A DNA stretch of 64,000 nucleotides, from the NCBI GenBank assembly GCA_004154925.1, contig QJNS01000003.1:62001-126000 (forward strand), written 5' to 3'. Shown here piece by piece: positions 60,102 through 64,000 of the stretch (within the stretch, counting starts at the first letter, position 1; each line of letters opens with the position of its first letter). The position numbers and the translations under genes are program-made. The notes beneath the pieces are model-generated. The model did no database searches and was not told the origin of the DNA. It was given only the letters and a program-made list of their open reading frames with translations. The stretch comes from Monosporascus cannonballus (taxonomy: Eukaryota > Ascomycota > Sordariomycetes > Xylariales).

Positions 60102-61662
60102 GCGTTTTGGGACAATTTATCAAAAATTCCTTTAACTAAAAATGCCTTGCGAAAGTTAGACAAAAGGAACGCCAAAAACTTGCCACATATACAAGCTCTT
60201 TTCCGTCGTCCTATTACCCGGAACGCCGCCGCCGAATAGCAGTTCAATCATAGACCCATACAACACGCCGTGCAGTATCTCTGTCACTCCACCCCGGCGC
60301 GACTAAAGCATATCAAACGCTTCGCAAGAGAAAGAGGTCCAGACCTGTCGGGTTTAAGAGGGGTATGCTATTGTTAAACTGCTTCTGGTCCGGAAACTAA
60401 CGCTTGGCAGTACCGCTACGAACCTACCATCTTGCCCGAACCAGGCATGAGCTCCAGTCAGTCCAGTCTTGGTCGTCGAAAGCGTGGCTCTGCATCCCCT
60501 TCGAAGGGTAATAGCACCACCAACACCACCACTACTAAGAGTACTGGGCTGTATGATCGTGCTTTTCAACAGCATCTCATCGATCACGGTGTTTATCCTG
60601 ATGGTTACGAGTACCCGGACGGCAGAGCTCCCCCGGAACCGGACAATATGGAAGAGATATTGCAAGCACTTGCACACCCAAGGCCTTCTTCGTCGCCGTC
60701 CCGCTTCTCGAACGAGGACTTCCGAAAATTCAAACGCGCAGATACACATGCCTCCAAAGAATGGCAGGTTACATCAACAGTAATCCCTACTATTGAAGGA
60801 GACATTGGAGACAGCAAGTATGTTTCTGGGCAGATACCATTTACAAACCTCGACCACTTAACTGATGGTTCACTTGTGCCTGGTAATCCGGATCGGTACT
60901 ACGGCGCCCGCCCTGAGCAACTAGACCGACAAATCCGGACAGAGCTGAGTGGATATGTCCTTCCTTCGACACAACACGACCTTCCCATCGTACCCAACTT
61001 TTTCCTCGCTGCAAAAGGTCCAGATGGATCTTTAGCAGTAGCAGGACGACAGGCATGTTACGATGGTGCGTTAGGGAGCGAGAAGCATTCGCAGTCTCCA
61101 GAGGTACGCCGAAGTGGAATCAGAATCCGATGGCAAGGCTTATACTATCACGTCGATTTATTACGGAGGCACTCTTAAGATGTATACCAGCCACCCCTTA
61201 CCGCCAGCTAGTCCGGAGGCGCGCCCTGAATATGCGATGATACAAATTAAGGTTTATGCCTTAAATAGTAATGCTGATACCTTCCGTACCGGAGCTCGAG
61301 CGTATCGAAATGGAAGGGATTGGGCAAAGCTGCGGGGAAACGAAGTGATCAGGAAAGCAAACGAAAATGTGACACGAGATGACCCGAGCATGTCGGCAAC
61401 TGCCGACAACCTAATCTTGAGCTTTATAACAGAAGAAGTATTAGAAATGTTAGCCGACAATACGATTAACCCTTTCAGTCAAAATATTTTTACGCCATTT
61501 AATTACGATTCCGAAATATTTGTAAACGAATTAACGATGGATATACCCCCGGTTAAACGTGCCAGGCAAGTGCTACGGTTCCGCGGACAGCAATCTGCAA
61601 GTAAAACTGTAAAGTCGTCCATTGGTGGAAAGGATGTTACCTTCTCAGAGACGACTGAGTAA
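60102..61662 (+). pseudogene. Frameshifted fungal gene of an uncharacterised family, possibly PD-(D/E)xK-like
   Basis: Read in one frame from 60102 (FWDNLSKIPLTKNALRKLD) through a Ser/Thr-rich linker (SSSQSSLGRRKRGSASPSK) to a long conserved domain (GLYDRAFQQHLIDHGVYPDG; FRKFKRADTHASKEWQ; VPNFFLAAKGPDGSLAVAG). One extra A near 61077 shifts the frame; from 61078 the adjoining frame continues (YTITSIYYGGTLKMYTSH; YRNGRDWAKL) to TAA at 61660-61662. Stops at 60237 (TAG) and 60375 (TAA) also interrupt it. It would be about 520 residues. I know similar proteins as common uncharacterised proteins of filamentous ascomycetes. FFLAAKG before GRQACYDGALG resembles the E-x-K strand and helix of PD-(D/E)xK folds, with Ala where Glu would be, but this is weak. 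The only ATG near the best part is at 60447. Confidence 0.65.
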
Positions 61663-62468
61663 CAAGTTTAATTTGCCCCCCCTTACATTATAGGAGGGAT
61701 CGCGATAATACATGGAATAATTTGTTAGGACAGAGTTATAATATCTGGTGACTTGGATATGGTTTTATATTTGGCTGGTGCACCCATATACGTGTTTTTA
61801 CTTTTTGGCGAGATTTGCCCAAGTGGTGGTCAATTCAGGAGTCTGGTATCTACTTCTATGATCGGGGCCTAATTTTGGGCCGCCAAGTACCCTAGTTTCG
61901 ATGGACCCCATGGGACCAGTTCCGGGACACCGTCTTGGCGCAAGGGACCCGAAAAGCTGGGCCAGCGGAAGTTCTTATGCCCCAACCCGCGACCAAATTT
62001 TACGTGATTTAGTTATCCGGATTTGGCTGCCCCTGATTTCAGGACAACGAAACAAGGAAAGCTAAGGCTCGCACTAAAAGGACCAATAACCCAATTATGT
62101 CTCCTGCATTGTGAAATCCTAGACATGGATATTAGTTAATACTAACTTGGCGACATCAAGACGTGGAAATCTTTCCAAACCTGGATCCCCGCCACCGTCA
62201 TCGTTCCTCGAAATGGGTTCTTAGATTCCGGCGGTGGCGTCGACTTCCCGCCCGTAGAAAATCTTTTAACGCTTGGCGCCGGAGGAGTGGAAAAAAATTG
62301 CTGCAAGCAATCGACATGTTATAGGTAGAAATAAAGGGCTTTATTAACACACCAGACGAGGGAAAGTAAATAACGGTTAGTTACAAAATGGTCCAGGATA
62401 AGGATCTACAGCAAAAGAATGCTAAATTTCTATTCCGGCTGATATCTTATGCGATCTTACATTATAGG
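61663..62468. other. Intergenic, near-normal base composition, nothing recognised
   Basis: About 800 bp without a convincing frame on either strand. It has a GC-rich patch around 62170-62290 with small inverted words (CGCCACCG and CGGTGGCG). There is no repeat shared with the rest of the window and no RIP signature. Confidence 0.5.
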
Positions 62469-63190
62469 TTAACCACTCCCCCTATCTAAAGATATACCCT
62501 TTCCCAGGTCCTTTAACGCAGGTAACGTTTTATCTAGCTCAAGAAAACATCTCACCGTAATACTTCTAAAATAATCCGCCGCAACCGCATAGTCCCGTAT
62601 TTGGTCCTCAAGCCACTGCCTGTTGCTTCGCAGCTGACGGTTTTCCTCGTCTGCAAGTCGTTTGCGTTCTGATTCTTCATCTACTTTGCTTATCGCCTCG
62701 CGAACTTGTTAAAAAAAAAATTCCGTTCTCCTCCTTAAGCTGGTCAATCACAGTACTAAAGCTAGGTCCTTGGGCGGATAACTGCAGAAACATCAGCGAA
62801 TGAATTCAGGATGCATAACTTAACATACTGGTATGATAAAGTCCAATATCTGGCACTGCGCGCTAGGAAGTACGGCCTCAAAAGTCTTTCCGACTTCCCT
62901 GCATAGCAATCGGTACGTACCGATGGAATAATCGCTTAGGTTCTTGGCGGATATTTTGGAAAAAAACTCCTCGTTACCTGGCACAGCTTTCCAACAATAT
63001 GGGTTATGGCTGCGAGGGCTAAGGCGGACTTCGGAGGGCTTTATTTTAATACCTAGCCTTTGGTTTTAAAAAGGTCAGCAGGGTTATGGTACGGGGAGGT
63101 GTATTTCTTACAGATGTGCTTCGATAGCTTCTTACGACATTCGTCCCTTATACGTCGGCGATCCACGTTGCTTTGTCGTATTGGCGCCAT
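62469..63190 (-). pseudogene. Intron-containing gene remnant with two homopolymer frameshifts
   Basis: ATG at 63190 opens MAPIRQSNVDRRRIRDECRKK. The coding sense continues in a neighbouring frame after the T5A4 run near 63061-63072 (KIKPSEVRLSPRSHNPYCWK; FFSKISAKNLSDYS). An intron at 62828-62782 (47 nt, GTATGT, branch-like GCTGAT, CAG) joins DFIIP to LSAQGPSF in frame. After a ten-base A/T run at 62711-62720 the frame shifts again and reads a charged helix (DEESERKRLADEENRQLRSN) to a TAA at 62469-62471. The product would be about 225 residues, basic at the N-terminus with a C-terminal coiled coil. No family is recognised. The frameshifts sit on homopolymers, so assembly errors are possible and the gene may be intact. 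Confidence 0.5.
62782..62828 (-). other. Predicted spliceosomal intron, 47 nt
   Basis: On the minus strand it starts GTATGTTAAG, has GCTGAT eleven bases before the end, and ends CTGCAG. It contains in-frame stops, while the exons on both sides join in frame. Size and signals are typical for filamentous ascomycetes. Confidence 0.6.
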
Positions 63191-63465
63191 TATAATTACC
63201 GTTTCTAATCTCAACTTGTCGAGGCCGGCCGGGTTTTAATTGTTCTAGGTGGACAGGACCCAAAACTGGGCCGTTATCTTATTGGTTACAAAAGATATTA
63301 AGTCAAACACCCGGTCAACGCACCACCCCCTCAACGCCCCACCGAATTTTCGAGACACCCAACGTACTGACCCTAACTTCAACTATATATATCTTCATCA
63401 AATAACGTCTTATTGGAAAAAGAATAATACCTTCTTAATTTCCAGAATTAGGCGATTTTAACGAT
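63191..63465. other. Spacer and presumed 5' region of the transposase gene
   Basis: Normal base composition. It contains a C-rich stretch (63305-63360) and a TATA-like CTATATATATC (63383-63393) about 80 bp before the transposase ATG, a possible promoter. I could not identify the transposon's terminal inverted repeat. Confidence 0.4.
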
Positions 63466-64000
63466 ATGGGACTTGCTGCTTAATTGCGTGCTGCGAAGGC
63501 AATTAACGAGGTCGCAAATAAGAGGTTTATCCGAGCGGCCTCTAAGTTACACCAGGTCGAACGTACTTATTTTCGTCGCAGAATCGACGGCATACGGACC
63601 CGGGAAGAACGTAATGAGGACCGTCAGAAGGTACCCAAAGTCCTAGAAAATTATTTAGCTAAATGGGTCGTAATCCAAGGCTAACTTGGATACGTTTTTC
63701 CTTATTCCCGATTCCGTACGTACGTATAATACCTCTTTATTAATTCCGGCAGCCGCGAACGGCTAAAAAAAATAAATAACGCGATTTTTTTAATATTATT
63801 ATAAAATTAAAAATTTTAAAGGTTGGGTTATTAATTATTAATATTTGAACGGGATTATTAAAACTATATATACCGTATTATTCGACCGCTTAGCTTTACC
63901 GGAAATACGGAAAATATATTCCCGGAATAAATATAATACGGACGAATTCGGAATAATAAAAGGTATAAGAAAAAAATTTTTATATTTAGTAAAACTTTTA
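63466..64000 (+). pseudogene. pogo-type (Tc1/mariner superfamily) transposase, 5' part, broken
   Basis: ATG 63466 reads MGLAA, then TAA (one step from CAA), then an open helix-turn-helix region to 63684: AINEVANKRFIRAASKLH, RRIDGIRTREERNED, VLENYLAKWVVIQG. This is the order seen in pogo/Fot1-type transposases (psq-like HTH followed by a CENP-B-type domain). After a second TAA-class stop the same product continues to the window end: RPLSFTGNTENIFPE, then YGRIRN in the place of the DE-x-G motif of the DDE domain; the neighbouring frame preserves NTDEFG. By family it cuts and pastes the element at TA sites. The left part has normal composition and RIP rises from about 63760. It is incomplete at the window edge. 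Confidence 0.65.

Noticed and set aside
59863..60135. Overlapping open frames of 69-86 codons on both strands
   Set aside because: No protein-like content or homology was recognised; they cross the limits of better supported pseudogene frames.
60354..60817. Long open frames on the minus strand and a third plus-strand frame opposite the pseudogene
   Set aside because: They are shadows of the GC-rich pseudogene frame, whose motifs recur in known fungal proteins; the shadows carry none.
61020..61076. Claim that the pseudogene lost a catalytic Glu (A-A-K for E-x-K)
   Set aside because: I cannot tell whether intact family members have Glu or Ala there, so a loss of activity cannot be asserted.
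1..64000. CRISPR array, rRNA or prokaryotic operon
   Set aside because: No regularly spaced short repeats with unique spacers and no rRNA core sequences; intron, LTRs and RIP point to a fungal nucleus.

Overview
The window looks like an AT-rich, repeat-packed block from the nuclear genome of a filamentous ascomycete (Pezizomycotina). The evidence is the repeat-induced point mutation (RIP) signature: almost every repeat longer than a few hundred bases is saturated with TpA, in-frame CAA/CAG/TGG codons have become stops, and conserved Cys and His codons of zinc motifs read as Tyr. Short insertions and the single-copy DNA at the right keep normal base composition. The species cannot be named from the sequence.

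Layout. About 55 kb consists of nested Ty3/Gypsy-type LTR retrotransposons with chromodomains (chromoviruses), in three families called here F1, D and E. Positions 1-7684 hold the tail of an off-window F1 element, a short solo LTR, a truncated minus-strand F1 body, an F1 LTR and the left part of a second minus-strand F1 copy (F1-Y). Element D (7685-22617, TSD GTTAT) sits inside F1-Y and itself carries complete element E (10074-17430, two 437-bp LTRs, TSD ATTAT) and a well-preserved 188-bp solo LTR (21270-21457, TSD AACGG). F1-Y resumes at 22623, and its 5' LTR is split by a 13.2-kb tandem F1 array, LTR-body-LTR-body-LTR (23416-36656, TSD GTTTA). Element F1-C follows (37098-44303, TSD TTTTT). 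About 2 kb of older single-copy DNA (44309-46321) contains a small TA-flanked inverted-repeat element. Minus-strand F1-d (46322-59677, TSD CAAAT) follows, and F1-e (52682-59406, TSD GTTTC) is inserted in its 5' LTR. From 59683 the single-copy DNA continues: the right end of a gene fossil split by F1-d, a frameshifted fungal pseudogene (60102-61662), a minus-strand gene remnant with a canonical 47-nt intron (62469-63190), and the start of a pogo-type transposase gene (63466 to the end).

No intact gene is present; every reading frame I can follow is a fossil. The most interesting signal is inside the F1 elements. Between the chromodomain end of pol and the 3' LTR lies an ORF of about 206 codons on the strand opposite to pol. 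It encodes a C-x2-C-x6-C-x8-C-x2-C-x6-C zinc-cluster pattern followed by a charged, probably coiled-coil region. The spacing holds in four divergent copies and in the C-terminal half of a fifth. Unrelated element E carries an antisense coiled-coil ORF at the same place. F1 also shows a D-C-G-A retropepsin motif, a possible Tf1-like self-priming site and strongly modular LTRs.
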